Shown in pieces: positions 52,701 to 57,809 of a stretch of DNA of 64,000 nt (the first letter of the stretch is position 1; every line of letters starts with the position of its first letter). Source of the DNA: Carettochelys insculpta (lineage: Eukaryota; Chordata; Testudines; Carettochelyidae); the NCBI RefSeq assembly GCF_033958435.1, contig NC_134150.1:37753501-37817500 (forward strand), written 5' to 3'. The translations under genes were made by a program, and so were the position numbers. Below the pieces are notes generated by a model. That model worked only from the letters and a program-made list of their open reading frames with translations. It was not told the origin of the DNA and did not search any database.

Positions 52701-54989
52701 AAATGTATTAGAAATAGACATGGCACACGGAGTAACATTTTTATGGTAAGATTATATCAAAGTACCAGATGAAAGATTGATATTAATATTAAAAAATGGA
52801 GGTGCTTATAAAAATTCAAATGCATTTTATTAATAAACAAGTTATTAATCACTATGTAATTTTTAAAATATTATACCTGAAGTATTCAGGTTTACATCTG
52901 TTTATTTATATTAGCATCAGAAGAAAAAATGTGCTTGAATGGCTCAGGGGACTGGAGCTTTTCACTTCTAGTTCACCTGGTTAGTTACAGCCCTGGGGGC
53001 CTTGCATGACCTAGTAGTTTGGATTCAGCTTTGATGGCGTAAGTAGATTACAGAAGGCACCATGAAGGCCGGCAGGTTTAGCAAAGAGCAGCAGTTACTG
53101 TCATGGAAAAATTCTCACTTATGGGGTGAGCTCTACAAGACAGTTTTGGAGAGCCTGGAGAAAACATGAGTAAATTTACGTTGCTGCTTCCTTATGTTCT
53201 GTAGACCCGTACACCATTTCAGTCTCTGTTGTTATCAATCCAGAACTTTACATATGCAGCATTAGCTAATTGTACAAAATGTTAATGATTAAAAAGGTTT
53301 TTAGAATTAAATACATTTTGAATTAAGACTATAACCAGAGATTTACTTAAATATTCTTCTATAGAAAGATAAAATACAAAGTGCATCCTAGAAGATCATA
53401 CAGAGCTGCTTCTGTTTTAAAGGACTTGGAAATATGCCAGTAATTTAGAATATGTATGTACCATAAATCATGCTTGCCTGCTTGTTTAACTTTAAAGAAC
53501 TCAAAGAAGTGTAGATAAAATCAGAGTAAGTTTTTAAAGTGTGGTTCAGCTCTGAAAGATATGCTGTAAAAATGACTATTACTGCTATTTGCTTTTACTG
53601 TTTTGTTTACTCCTCTTAGAATTTTAAAGAAAAACATAGCTAACAGCATAAGCTAGATTCTGTTCCTTCTTGTGCATTACCACAATTATATATATATATG
53701 TATACCAGCGTAATTCCAGACAATTACACCTGTGATAAGCCTCAGATGGCTAGCTGTGTTAGTCTGCATCTAGAGGTGGCATTAATAACACAGTTTGAAG
53801 ATAGGTGTAGTTTGTGCAGAAACAAATGGGCCTAATTTGGCTGCAGAACATATTACAGGTGGTGACACTCTCAAAGTAAACAGCCCAGTTTGGTTCCATT
53901 TTTAGATTGCATGGTTGGCACTCTCAAACTTTTAACTTATATCCTACGCACATTCAGATTTTTAGTATCCAATGATTCTGATGGAATCAATTCTGTAGGG
54001 TGTAACAGATTTCTGATGTAAGGTTTCCTAACGTCCTCTTGTTGGTGAAGACTTGAGGTTTTATGATTAGAGATGAGCAAAGGCTGACATAAAGGCTTCT
54101 GGGTTAAATCACAGGGATAGCTGATGCAATTTGAAACAGTTCACTTAAGATTGGTTTGACTTAAGATGACAAATGGCAACAAACTGCACGTGTTGATACT
54201 TTCAAGTAGTTTGTGTGTGTGTGTGTTGTCAATAATTTACTAAGCGTGTCAGTGTTAAATGAGTTTGTGTAGTTCTGTTGAATTGCTGCAGGAAGATGGT
54301 TTATCAGTCTCTTGCTGTGACGTAAATTCTTTTCTAAAAGTCATGTAGAAAATTAAAAGTATTTGTATTAGACCTTTGTGTCACTTATTAGGTTTAAAGA
54401 TATTATTTTTCCCTTCTTTAGACTCCTAAATTTGTGTACGACCAGTGAAACATCACTAGCATCATAATTTTTTTTCCTTTGTAAGTGCCTGGCAAGTACT
54501 GTACCATAATGTTATCCTATAGGTAATGCTGATGCAACTTAAAAGGCATTAGTTGTGACCACTACATAAGCATAACTTCAGTGCAGGATAGCATTTAAAC
54601 ATGCTTTTCAACGTGTAATTAAGATTTTTTTTACCCCGTTATCAGCATTAAATGGATTAAAAATTATGTTCTTGATCTCATGGGAGTTAGAAAGTTTGAA
54701 TAAGTTTGTTTGAATTTTTGAAACAAAGGAACATTATACTAAAATCTGTAGTCCTGTTTTGTTTCCACTGGAAATATAAACATTGATTTATCTCTCTGCA
54801 GTTGTCTATCATCATGGAAACAGTGCAACTGGTGGCCATTACACTACAGATGTCTTCCAAATTGGTCTTAATGGCTGGTTACGCATTGATGACCAGGCAG
54901 TCAAAGTGATAAATCAGTACCAGGTGGTGAAGCCGTCTGCTGAACGCACAGCCTACCTCCTGTACTATCGCCGAGTTGACCTGCTGTGA
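11170..54989 (+). CDS. USP10: USP10, ubiquitin-specific peptidase 10 (exons 2-14, 5' partial)
   Basis: The coding segments join as 11170-11238, 17644-17704, 22487-23509, 31969-32060, 35587-35696, 36208-36263, 38307-38410, 38634-38733, 39487-39667, 43863-44028, 49200-49344, 50901-50966 and 54802-54989. They sum to 2361 nt (786 codons plus stop) with matching phases at all twelve junctions. Human USP10 starts with a seven-residue first coding exon, which is not in the window, so the full protein would be about 793 aa. Known role of the family: a cysteine deubiquitinase (peptidase C19) that removes ubiquitin from p53 and other substrates and binds G3BP in stress-granule control. Seen here: an FG-type motif in exon 2, a PAM2-like motif and lysine-rich patch in exon 4, the Cys box in exon 5 and the His box in exon 14. 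Eleven introns have GT-AG ends of the usual U2 kind and one (intron 5) is U12-type. Residue numbers in the exon entries assume the seven missing residues. Confidence 0.97.
13268..13612. mobile_element. TA-flanked pogo/Tigger-type element (related to 7016-7455)
   Basis: It starts CAGTAACCCCCCAAAATGCA and ends CATAAGTTGGGGGTCTAGTG|TA. The left target base pair is TG instead of TA. It has a GC-rich core and no ORF of note. Confidence 0.6.
13771..14025 (+). mobile_element. TA-flanked element, CAGGTTGAACC family, right end missing
   Basis: It starts TA|CAGGCTGAGCCTCTCTAG. It shares CAGCCACCAGTCCT-type sequence (ATAGCCACCAGTCCTGGCTC) and AGCAATGGGAGTGTTGGTAA with the complete copy at 62422-62747. 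Similarity stops near 14025, so the right terminus is lost. Confidence 0.6.
14757..14850. repeat. AT-rich hAT terminal fragment (GATTAAT repeats)
   Basis: GGACTGTCAAGTGATTAAAA followed by several ATTAATYRYGATTAAT units resembles the outer end of the hAT at 24002 and its amniote relatives. No other part of that element follows. Confidence 0.5.
15320..15885. mobile_element. GC-rich insertion, possible pogo/Tigger-type element
   Basis: The left edge ACAGTAAAACCCTAATTATT resembles the TA-flanked elements elsewhere in the window. The interior has imperfect repeats of CTGGCAGCTGC-like sequence. The right edge is not clear. Several overlapping ORFs here are Gly/Ala/Trp-rich shadows. Confidence 0.35.
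15889..15974. mobile_element. Short palindromic MITE
   Basis: GGGCTGTCAATTAACATGCA at the left is mirrored by a near-perfect inverted copy at the right, ending TTAATTGACAGCCC. Total length is 86 bp. The ends match the hAT type seen at 24002. No clear target duplication is seen. Confidence 0.55.
16632..16738 (+). repeat. Penelope-like 3'-tail repeat fragment
   Basis: It contains AATGAAAGCAAGCTAATGAC, AATTTGTGAGTCTTCAAGGT and GACTAACAGCTACTCCTCTG. This is the same tail family as at 382-582 and 49455-49600, in + orientation. Confidence 0.5.
17226..17400 (+). mobile_element. MIR-type SINE fragment
   Basis: It contains CCAAAGACCTGGGTTCT, then a decayed CAGTTCCCTCATCTGATAAG block in the order and spacing of the MIR core and 3' half. 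No ends survive. Confidence 0.6.
17644..17704 (+). CDS. USP10: USP10 exon 3
   Basis: This 61-nt exon encodes residues 31-50 plus the first base of codon 51. It is preceded by TTTTTCTTTGCAG and followed by GTAAGAAAT. The peptide begins [11 protein letters not shown] and ends in an acidic ELYDG that joins exon 4 in phase 1. This is a poorly conserved linker between the G3BP-binding motif and the PAM2-like motif, recognised by position, phase and the LPPY start. Confidence 0.93.
18440..18560 (-). mobile_element. MIR-type SINE fragment
   Basis: GAAGTTGAGGCTTGTCCAAA, then AGGAAGCTTGTGG and TAGAACCCAGGTCTCC. This is the reversed MIR core order, so the element is read on the - strand. Confidence 0.65.
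19415..19501 (+). CDS. Candidate alternative in-frame cassette exon in USP10 intron 3
   Basis: Seen: a pyrimidine-rich stretch ending TCTTCAG at 19414, then 87 nt open in the frame required by exon 3 (phase 1 in). A possible donor GAAG|GTACAA keeps phase 1 into exon 4. The encoded insert would be 29 residues, containing [10 protein letters not shown] stronger-looking donor, AAAG|GTGACT at 19479, gives a 65-nt exon that shifts frame and meets a stop in exon 4, so it could be a poison exon. The USP10 protein as I know it has no such insert. It may be a chance ORF with decoy splice sites. Confidence 0.25.
20097..20934. mobile_element. hAT non-autonomous element with perfect 8-bp target duplication
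   Basis: CATTAATG occurs immediately before (20089-20096) and after (20935-20942) the element. The ends TAGGGGTGAGCAGA and TTTGTGCACCCCTG are inverted repeats. An 8-bp duplication with CAGGGGTG-type ends is typical of hAT transposons. The inside is GC-rich, with homopolymer runs and no transposase. The 169-aa and 146-aa ORFs within it are shadows. Confidence 0.82.
21060..21246. mobile_element. TA-flanked pogo/Tigger-type MITE
   Basis: It starts TA|CAGTTTAAGCTTAATTATC and ends GGATAACTGAGCTTTTACTG|TA. The inverted ends match at about 17 of the first 22 bases. TA duplications lie at 21058-21059 and 21247-21248. It is 187 bp long. Confidence 0.75.
22487..23509 (+). CDS. USP10: USP10 exon 4 (large exon, disordered N-terminal region)
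   Basis: This 1023-nt exon encodes residues 51-391 and starts after TTTTTGTTCAG. It carries [13 protein letters not shown] at about residues 81-93, a PAM2-like motif of the kind that binds the MLLE domain of poly(A)-binding protein. A basic patch [14 protein letters not shown] lies at about 22761-22802. It is followed by a Ser/Thr/Glu-rich low-complexity stretch and a conserved WASLFH segment near 23341. It ends [12 protein letters not shown], directly before the catalytic domain. Composition and lack of regular hydrophobic spacing suggest intrinsic disorder. The exon ends GCAG|GTATAG. It is the only exon over 200 nt in the gene and is uninterrupted. Confidence 0.98.
24002..25887. mobile_element. 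hAT element made of two inverted right halves (decayed transposase pieces)
   Basis: Both outer ends are right-hand hAT ends: TAGGGCTATCAAATGATTAA at 24002 and its inverted counterpart near 25860-25887. The - strand of about 24270-24540 encodes a decayed transposase C-terminal part (HHQHGSMSS, then ALIFR and a KQE-type end). The + strand of 24930-25595 encodes the same region ([20 protein letters not shown], then PVLTF and [13 protein letters not shown]). Stops and a GC-rich insertion (about 25000-25460) interrupt it. No active transposase is possible. Confidence 0.65.
25000..25460. mobile_element. GC-rich insertion inside the hAT transposase remnant
   Basis: The transposase match stops after AGAGCTGTCTCATTTGG near 25000 and resumes near 25490 (CCTGTTCTCACTTTTGAGTG). 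The intervening sequence is GC-rich and unrelated. ORFs here (149 and 127 aa) are shadows. Its own ends were not resolved. Confidence 0.45.
25940..26535. mobile_element. GC-rich insertion, hAT-like right end
   Basis: A GC-rich stretch (25960-26440) ends in GAAGTTTGAGAAACCTCTCT near 26520, which resembles the right hAT terminus seen in similar insertions. The left end is not clear. Confidence 0.3.
27750..28113. mobile_element. GC-rich insertion, hAT-like right end
   Basis: Pyrimidine-rich sequence with repeated CTCCC/CACCCC words ends in AAGCTTGAGAACTGCTCTTC at about 28103-28122, the same style of terminus. The left end near GCACCCTAAAGCTGTAG is tentative. Confidence 0.3.
29826..30300 (+). 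mobile_element. MIR-type SINE with CORE-like 3' end
   Basis: GGCCTGGATTTTATTTG, then a decayed AATTGTGAGATTTTTGGGAA and TTACTTCACCTTTTGTGA block follow the MIR order. A 3' part with TTTATACAGAGCCTAGCATA and GCTAGTATAATAAAA ends near 30300. Insertion or decay separates the two parts. Confidence 0.5.
31061..31414. mobile_element. 354-bp palindromic MITE, 3-bp target duplication (Harbinger-like)
   Basis: It starts TCA|GGCCGTGTCTACACGAGC and ends GCTCGTGTAGACGTAGCC|TCA. The whole element is nearly one inverted repeat: CCCCAAACTTCGAAATGGCC is mirrored near 31360-31397, and GCATGCGGGCGGCCG near 31163 is mirrored near 31299-31313. A 3-bp duplication fits PIF/Harbinger. It has no coding capacity and would form a very long hairpin in RNA. 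Confidence 0.75.
31482..31529. repeat. (TG)n(GA)n compound microsatellite
   Basis: About 12 TG units pass directly into about 12 GA units. Confidence 0.95.
31969..32060 (+). CDS. USP10: USP10 exon 5 (Cys box of the USP domain)
   Basis: This 92-nt exon encodes residues 392-422. It contains [13 protein letters not shown], the USP Cys box. The nucleophile is codon TGC at 32046-32048, residue 418 here and equivalent to human Cys424. The acceptor is TTTTAATTCTACAG. The exon ends AACGCT and is followed by GTATCCTTA, a U12-type donor, rather than a normal GTRAGT. Reading through the junction meets a stop within a few codons, and a decoy CTTG|GTAAAA lies 14 nt downstream. Exon 6 continues exactly in phase 0 with TLQAL, which fixes the end. 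Confidence 0.97.
32061..35586 (+). other. USP10: USP10 intron 5, U12-type (minor spliceosome) intron
   Basis: The intron starts GTATCCTTA, matching the U12 donor consensus RTATCCTTT at 8 of 9 positions. It ends CTCCTTAATACTATGGATAG. CTCCTTAATACT fits the U12 branch-site consensus TTCCTTRACYCY, with the likely branch A at 35574, 12 nt before the final G, and there is no pyrimidine tract. The exon frame is exact only with these ends. The intron also contains an old DIRS remnant (32288-34916). The remaining ~670 bp at its 3' end are AT-rich with no recognisable feature. Confidence 0.88.
32288..34916 (+). pseudogene. Old DIRS-type retrotransposon remnant (tyrosine recombinase)
   Basis: The + strand encodes decayed parts of DIRS proteins. 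[11 protein letters not shown] at about 33400-33432 belongs to the region after RNase [22 protein letters not shown] near 34192-34252 is part of the tyrosine recombinase. A left terminus with GAATGTCCCTTTGGGTGC near 32302, an internal palindromic region at about 34600-34705 (GGAGCACACCAGGGACAC and TTGTCCCTGTGGGTGTGCCA) and a right end CTTGAAGAACCTCAG near 34870 mirror the layout of the younger copy at 44831. Frameshifts and stops are everywhere. It lies within the U12-type intron 5, in sense orientation to USP10. Confidence 0.75.
35587..35696 (+). CDS. USP10: USP10 exon 6 (USP domain)
   Basis: This 110-nt exon encodes residues 423-458 plus two bases of codon 459. It begins [15 protein letters not shown] and continues with a Cys-containing [10 protein letters not shown] segment, all typical of the USP10 catalytic core just after the Cys box. 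The acceptor ACTATGGATAG has no pyrimidine tract. Instead CTCCTTAATACT sits 12 nt upstream of the AG, matching a U12 branch site. The donor TTT|GTAAGT is a normal U2 site. Confidence 0.96.
35697..36207 (+). other. USP10: USP10 intron 6
   Basis: 511 bp of AT-rich sequence without a recognisable repeat. The ORF at 35873-36073 is not supported. Confidence 0.9.
36208..36263 (+). CDS. USP10: USP10 exon 7 (USP domain)
   Basis: This 56-nt exon completes Phe459 and encodes [18 protein letters not shown] (residues 460-477), then one base of codon 478. The acceptor is TTTCTATTTCAG and the donor CAAG|GTGAAT. The peptide matches the linker helix of the USP10 catalytic domain and joins exon 8 in phase 1. 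Confidence 0.96.
36715..37719 (+). mobile_element. CR1 LINE 3' part, split by a nested element
   Basis: AATACTGTGTGCAGACTTGG near 36750 is the ORF2 C-terminal part (in the family it encodes YCVQTWSP). After the insertion it resumes with GTTTAGAACAAACAAGAGGA near 37374, and continues with CTTGCCAGAGGATGTCGTGA and GGCTATTAGCCAAGATGGGC. It ends GGACCTTTGGTCAGACC...TATGTTC near 37719, the common turtle-type CR1 3' end. The same 3' region occurs inverted at 43126-43400. Confidence 0.85.
36949..37367 (-). mobile_element. TA-flanked element nested in CR1 (CAGGTTGAACC family)
   Basis: The right edge GGATTTAAGAGGTTGAACCTG|TA is the inverted terminus of the 62422-62747 family, and GATGTTGCTGGATGAGCGAA just inside is its conserved subterminal block. 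The left edge is CAGCTTCTGAGC after TG. The core is GC-rich. The CR1 reading resumes on both sides, so this insertion is younger than the CR1 copy. Confidence 0.7.
38307..38410 (+). CDS. USP10: USP10 exon 8 (USP domain)
   Basis: This 104-nt exon encodes residues 478-512. It contains [19 protein letters not shown] and ends SSLSEK. The acceptor is GTTTGCCTTGCAG. The donor AAG|GTGCTG is weak at +4 to +6, but the end is fixed by the phase-0 GRQEDAEE start of the next exon. The human protein has VNKSS where this sequence has VIKSS. Confidence 0.96.
38634..38733 (+). CDS. USP10: USP10 exon 9 (QEDAEEYL box)
   Basis: This 100-nt exon encodes residues 513-545 plus one base. It starts [20 protein letters not shown], the conserved USP box just after the Cys-box subdomain, and ends KKLLSPHNE. 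The acceptor is ATCTTGTATTCAG and the donor GAAA|GTAAGC. Intron 8 before it is only 223 bp, the shortest in the gene. Confidence 0.97.
38734..39486 (+). other. USP10: USP10 intron 9
   Basis: 753 bp, AT-rich, with T-runs near 38800 and 38868. No recognisable repeat. Confidence 0.9.
39487..39667 (+). CDS. USP10: USP10 exon 10 (acidic insert and zinc-finger-proximal segment)
   Basis: This 181-nt exon encodes residues 546-605 plus two bases of Arg606. It has an acidic stretch, [18 protein letters not shown], followed by [12 protein letters not shown] and a GGHIR end. The acidic insert is a known feature of USP10 within the catalytic domain. The acceptor is TTCTCCTTAAG and the donor ATCAG|GTATGG. 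Local codon differences from human are confined to the acidic linker. Confidence 0.97.
40110..40300 (-). mobile_element. MIR-type SINE fragment
   Basis: AAGGACTTTACAGCAATGAAAT, GGATTAACTGAGACATAGTG and AATAAAATTCCAAAGATAGT follow the inverted MIR order. Strongly decayed. Confidence 0.55.
40306..40460. mobile_element. MITE remnant with GTCTA-type end
   Basis: The left edge GGCTGTGTCTATGCTACAGC resembles the ends of the other MITEs, followed by GACATAAGTGCTGTATGGAT. The right end is not recognisable. It includes a short CTG run at about 40424-40441. Confidence 0.4.
40721..40753. repeat. (TG)n microsatellite
   Basis: About 16 perfect TG units. Confidence 0.95.
42037..42165. mobile_element. MITE left-end fragment
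   Basis: GGCTGTGTCTACACTTGAAGAG followed by AACAGAAAAGTGCTGG matches the left end of MITEs such as 56175-56575. No matching right end is found. Confidence 0.4.
43126..43400 (-). mobile_element. CR1 LINE 3'-end fragment, inverted
   Basis: GAATGGCCATACTGGGTCAG, CCAAAGGTTCATCTAGCCCA and GGCTAATAGCCATTAATGGA are the reverse complement of the 37400-37719 CR1 sequence. Confidence 0.88.
43863..44028 (+). CDS. USP10: USP10 exon 11 (USP domain)
   Basis: This 166-nt exon encodes residues 607-661. It contains [19 protein letters not shown] and [15 protein letters not shown], and ends TKTKQE. The acceptor is CCTGTTTCTGTAG and the donor GAG|GTGTGT. It is nearly identical to the human protein across its length, and is followed by the 5.2-kb intron that holds the young DIRS element. 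Confidence 0.97.
44831..45000. repeat. DIRS left inverted terminal repeat
   Basis: Inverted match to 47774-47942, including AAGCAGTTTCTGC, GCGCATGCGC and GGTCCCCGCCAGTTCCT. A few point differences (for example GATCGGATC versus GATCAGATC). Confidence 0.88.
45130..45146. repeat. A-run in the DIRS 5' region
   Basis: A run of about 16 A directly followed by ACAACAAGCGGGACGGC. It lies between the left ITR and the truncated RT. It may be part of the DIRS leader. Confidence 0.7.
45232..46302 (+). pseudogene. DIRS reverse transcriptase (C-terminal part) and RNase H
   Basis: The open frame encodes [11 protein letters not shown], then [11 protein letters not shown] and [11 protein letters not shown], the RT palm end and thumb of DIRS. 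Next come [26 protein letters not shown] and [12 protein letters not shown], the RNase H acidic core (D in TTDAS, E in LELRA, D in STDN). It ends ADQLSRR and [10 protein letters not shown]. In DIRS enzymes the RT active site is Y-x-D-D just before CLLKG. Here the preceding residues are RRS-D, so the 5' deletion cuts inside that motif. The true ORF would go on past the stop at 46302 in another frame. Confidence 0.85.
46286..47564 (+). pseudogene. DIRS tyrosine recombinase, frameshifted
   Basis: The continuing DIRS protein runs in another frame from about 46286 ([14 protein letters not shown] and [15 protein letters not shown]). The recombinase N-terminal SAM-like part follows, with [20 protein letters not shown] near 46581. 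TSARRVSEF near 46980 holds the first catalytic Arg. The frame then shifts (near 47030) and shifts back (near 47150). The last part has [30 protein letters not shown] (H-x-x-R) near 47381-47410, and [15 protein letters not shown] near 47458, where the nucleophile Tyr lies. All catalytic positions are recognisable, but the frame is broken twice. Confidence 0.85.
47609..47707. repeat. DIRS internal complementary region
   Basis: GTGGAGCACCCACGGGGACAC and its inverted copy GTGTCCCCGTGGGTGCTCCAC flank a short unique centre. Each half also matches one terminus of the element, as expected for template joining in the DIRS replication cycle. Confidence 0.88.
47774..47942. repeat. DIRS right inverted terminal repeat
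   Basis: Inverted match to 44831-45000, ending GGGGACACATCTCGAAGAACC. About 30 more bases (47943-47972) repeat part of the internal region in reverse. Confidence 0.88.
48000..48362. mobile_element. GC-rich insertion with hAT-like ends
   Basis: GTCCCTAAACTGTGGCG near 48005 and AAAGTTTGGGGCCACTG near 48346-48362 are roughly inverted. The interior has repeated CCCTGACC/CCCAACC words. No clear target duplication. Confidence 0.4.
49200..49344 (+). CDS. USP10: USP10 exon 12 (USP domain)
   Basis: This 145-nt exon encodes residues 662-709 plus one base. It contains [18 protein letters not shown], the conserved USP strand with the L-x-L-x-L-K-R-F signature, then [17 protein letters not shown]. The acceptor is TTCTTTTTATTAG and the donor AAAG|GTGAAG. 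The phase matches exon 13. Confidence 0.98.
49455..49600 (-). repeat. Penelope-like 3'-tail repeat with hammerhead-like core
   Basis: On the - strand it reads CTGAAGA (49573-49579), then TGGTCTGTCCCA as a short hairpin, GAAAGCTCATCAC and TTTTGTTAGTCTTTGAAGTG, ending with ATACAGACTAACAC. CTGANGA, a short stem and GAAA are the conserved pieces of a hammerhead ribozyme, known from Penelope-like elements. The fifth core base is A instead of T, and helix III is not obvious. Confidence 0.55.
49862..50105 (+). mobile_element. MIR/CORE-SINE-like fragment
   Basis: CCATTGATTTCAGTGGAGTC, AAGAATGTAAGCTGCTCAGA and GTTCATATAGTGCCCTTAAC, ending in an AATAATGAGTATTAATATTA tail. The 3' part is like the one near 30215-30300. 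Confidence 0.5.
50901..50966 (+). CDS. USP10: USP10 exon 13 (USP domain)
   Basis: This 66-nt exon encodes residues 710-731: [22 protein letters not shown]. The acceptor is GCTTTTTCAG and the donor GCAG|GTATTG. In human the segment after the VK is more polar (KNKNFKC), so this stretch is moderately diverged, but phases and flanking sequence leave no doubt about identity. Confidence 0.95.
51534..52602. mobile_element. GC-rich hAT-like insertion with internal minisatellite
   Basis: The left edge CATGGTTTCCCAAACTGGGG and right edge GAAAAGTTTAGGAGCCCCTA are imperfect inverted repeats. Flanks TTTTAGGG and TTCTAAGG agree at 6 of 8 bases and may be a decayed target duplication. The core (about 51850-52380) repeats GGCAGCTGGCCCCAGCAG-like units. 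The 222-aa and other ORFs here are Trp/Gly/Ala-rich shadows. Confidence 0.5.
51850..52380. repeat. Degenerate GC-rich minisatellite
   Basis: About ten imperfect units containing GGCAGCTGG(C/T)CCCAGCAG and GTGGGGCTTG words, unit length near 45-60 bp. The strand bias is strong, G-rich on the + strand. Confidence 0.65.
54802..54989 (+). CDS. USP10: USP10 exon 14, terminal coding exon (His box)
   Basis: This exon carries 188 coding nt for residues 732-793 and the TGA stop at 54987-54989. It contains [18 protein letters not shown], the USP His box, with the general-base His at 54837-54839 (residue 744, equivalent to human His749). RIDDQ follows at 54882-54896 and should hold the acidic catalytic residue. 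The end [10 protein letters not shown] matches the USP10 C-terminus. The acceptor is TTATCTCTCTGCAG. Confidence 0.98.
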
Positions 54990-55372
54990 AACTTCCCTCT
55001 TTATGCTGTGTGTGCAAGATACCTGCTTTGTAGAACGCCAACTATCACTAACTTCTTTCCTCCTTTAAATGCTCTTTTGAGTGAATCCCTTTTTTCCCTT
55101 GCAACTAGGGGATAGAGTGAAAAAGGATACTACCTTGGGGTTGTACACAACATAGTTTGTGTGATGACTTTTGACTTTCCAGAATGAAATCATTTAGTTG
55201 AAAGACTAGTCTCATCAATCACAAACAGATAAAAGATATTTCTGAGTTAATGCTGGATCCTAAGATAAGGGGGTTTGCATTTGATTCCCACTCTCTAATT
55301 GCTTAGTACAAGAACACCCTGCACCAGCAACAAAACTTGTAGATTTCTGTGAAAATAAGTTTTATCTTTACA

Positions 55373-55378
55373 AATAAA
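55373..55378 (+). terminator. Polyadenylation signal AATAAA (proximal, alternative)
   Basis: The hexamer lies in an A-rich run, CAAATAAAAAATTT. The downstream sequence is A- and C-rich rather than GT-rich, so it is weaker than the distal site. Confidence 0.35.
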
Positions 55379-55821
55379 AAATTTAAAAAAAAAACCTCTC
55401 CCCCAGTAGTTTTTGATAAATGGGAAAACAGGAGCCAGTGTGTATCAGAAGACAGTGGTTCTGTGTGCTTTAAAACAATGTACAAAAGTACAAAATGCCG
55501 AGTTGCTGATTCCTAATAGGAAAAACACATTTTAATAATTGTGCGATGAGAAATTGCTTAAGTACACATTGCAAATCAAATATTTGGAGTTAAAATGTTA
55601 GTCTATATAGATGGGTGATTGTAACTTTATTGCTATTAAGAGATTTCAAACTGCATTTATGCTTCTGTGTACATGAGATTTTTAAAAAACAGGCAAAATA
55701 ATGAAGATTGATATTTCTTTAAGTCTGCTTTGTTTAATTTTGCTGTCTGCTCTCCTATAATGTTTACTTCCTAATTGTACACAGTTTAGTGATATCTAGG
55801 AGTATAAAGTTGTCGCCCATC

Positions 55822-55827
55822 AATAAA
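55822..55827 (+). terminator. Polyadenylation signal AATAAA (distal, probable main site)
   Basis: A canonical AATAAA hexamer is followed within about 30 nt by a GT/T-rich stretch (GGGGCTGTGTTTCTTTG) suited to CstF binding. It lies 833 nt after the stop codon. Confidence 0.65.
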
Positions 55828-56174
55828 AGTCACAAAGTTGGTTTAAAGTTATGGGGCTGTGTTTCTTTGAGTATAATGATCAGTAATCGAAACAGTAGTC
55901 TAGAGTTACTGTGTATTTGCTATTTAGAAATAATGCTATTTAGCAGAATTAAATTCAGTGCAGAAGGCACCAGAAGACCTGTGTATCATTCAGACCCTAT
56001 TTAGGGGATTTAAGTGCTGACTTCCTCCTCAAAGAGGTGCTACAGTACACACATCATTTTAAAAACCCCGTATCTAGTCAATTAAATGAATTTTGCATTT
56101 CAACAAAAGGCAAACTTAAGGTAAAAGTCTATTTCAGGGAAAGGGAATTGTATTTTTTCCACAGTTTTCCTTTT

Positions 56175-56575
56175 GGCTATGTCTACACGAGAAGCTTCTG
56201 TCAACAGAAGTCACTGTAGGAAGAGATTTCCCAGCAAAACTTTGGTCAACAGATTGCATTTACACAGAAAAGCAGATTGAAAGAGCAATTGACTCTTTCC
56301 ACAGAGAGTAGCCAGACTGCTTGGCCCTCTCTGGACAGAATGGCTGATGGGAAGCTCCCCAAACAGGTGAACCAGAAGTTCTGTCTGTCAACAAAAGAGC
56401 ACTGGAGCATGTACATGGCTGCTTTGTTGACAGAACACTGTCTAGAGAAGTGTTATACCTGAACAGGGAGAGGGATACTGTTGCCAGCAAATGTGCCGGA
56501 TTTTATCAATAAAGCGCATTTTGCATGTAAAAAAGCCCAGTTTTGCTGGGAAGAGCTTCTCGTGTGGACGTAGCC
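56175..56575. mobile_element. MITE with GTCTACAC ends
   Basis: It starts GGCTATGTCTACACGAGAAGC and ends GCTTCTCGTGTGGACGTAGCC. The flanks are TTT and TTC, close to a 3-bp duplication. Subterminal TTCCCAGCAAAACT is mirrored by AGTTTTGCTGGGAA. 401 bp, no coding capacity. Confidence 0.72.
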
Positions 56576-57067
56576 TTCATGGTTTGAAATGAAGTAGCTG
56601 CTTCATGTTTTTAGGCATTATGTTCATGCAGTTACTGTAATATTTCCTGAAGCTGCCTAGAGTTCTCTTTTTACTTTTTCCTGCCTGTGCCAGAAAGAGA
56701 CAGCTCTTTTTTTCATTTCAGTTCTCTGTGATTGTGTAGTTTTTACTTTTTATTGAAAGAACTGTGCTGCTTGCCTTTTCAGTAGATCTAGGGTATTCAT
56801 AGCTCACCTATTAGTATTGTCTGGTCAGCCTTTTTGTGTGGTTTGGCCTTTTCATTAAAAGGTAATTAACCATGCATTTGAGTAGCTCCTGACACATTGG
56901 GGTTCTGATCCAGGACCAGGCTTGCATGCACTGCAGTACAAATGGTATTAATAAAAAGAGAAGGTTTTGGTAACCACAGTCACAAAGGAGTGATGAGAGA
57001 CTGTTGATCACAGACTCAGCTTTCAGAATCTCTTCATCCAGTGGTTATCTGAATAGATGCCCTATAC

Positions 57068-57809
57068 CAGAGGTCTGCAACCAAAATAGCAAGAAGTCAT
57101 TTTTTCAATTCAGTTATGAAATCAATACTTCAAGAGCCTCAGTGCATGTGAACACAAGAGTCCTTAATAAGTTACTTCGAACGGTACTTCTTGTCACCCT
57201 CATTTTAAGAACAGTGCACACAATTTTTACCAGTTAGAAAGTGAAGTTACCCCATCTCCAGGCTTTACCTGCCTCAGCCCCCAAATCTGTCCCTCTGTCC
57301 CCAAGATTTACTCCCCAGCCCCAGGCTTACCCCACTGTCCCAAACAGCCCCCACGTCTCTAGACTTAAACCCCCTCAGCCCTCCCCATCCTCATTCCCAG
57401 GTTTAAGCCCTCAGTCCCAAACCTACCTTCTGCAACACCCCAGGAATAACCTACCTGAAATAATGAGCCGCATTCTGCTGTTGCTCCTCCGCAGGTGCCA
57501 CCGCCTCCCTGCCCCCTCTCAGCACAGCTGTGCGGCTCCAGCAGCAGAAGACTCAGCTGCCCCTCCCTGCCAGCTCCCCTCCTCACTTCCTCCACCTGCA
57601 GTGCCTGTGGCTACCTGCCCTGCTGCACTGAAACAATGGAACTAAATTTAATAGGCTTAATGGCCGGATCCCTCCCGCCACCTTGCTGGCCATTAAAATG
57701 TAGTTCCGTTATTTCAGCCATGGCAGGGCAGGAAGCCACAAGAGGAGACAGCAGTTGCAGCACCCAGAGCGGTGAGTGGCTCTTTAGAGCCTCAGGTTGC
57801 TGATCCCTG
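57068..57809. mobile_element. hAT non-autonomous element with 8-bp target duplication
   Basis: The ends CAGAGGTCTGCAACC and GGTTGCTGATCCCTG are inverted repeats. The flanks CCCTATAC (57060-57067) and CCCTACAC (57810-57817) differ at one of eight bases. The GC-rich core (57240-57780) carries ORFs without protein features. Confidence 0.8.

Larger units (their letters stand above)
50967..54801 (+). other. USP10: USP10 intron 13
   Basis: It holds a GC-rich insertion with tandem-like repeats (51534-52602) and a (TG)n run at 54208-54226. A short piece with CTAGCTGTGTTAGTCTGCAT near 53751 resembles the Penelope-like tail end. In 50967-51530, 52610-53735 and 53790-54800 I see only AT-rich sequence. 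Confidence 0.85.
54990..55850 (+). other. USP10: USP10 3' UTR
   Basis: The sequence runs from the stop codon to the probable cleavage site about 20 nt past AATAAA at 55822-55827. The length of roughly 860 nt is like that of the human mRNA. An upstream AATAAA lies at 55373-55378 within an A-rich stretch and could give a shorter UTR of about 400 nt. The 3' end is inferred from signals, not from transcripts. Confidence 0.7.
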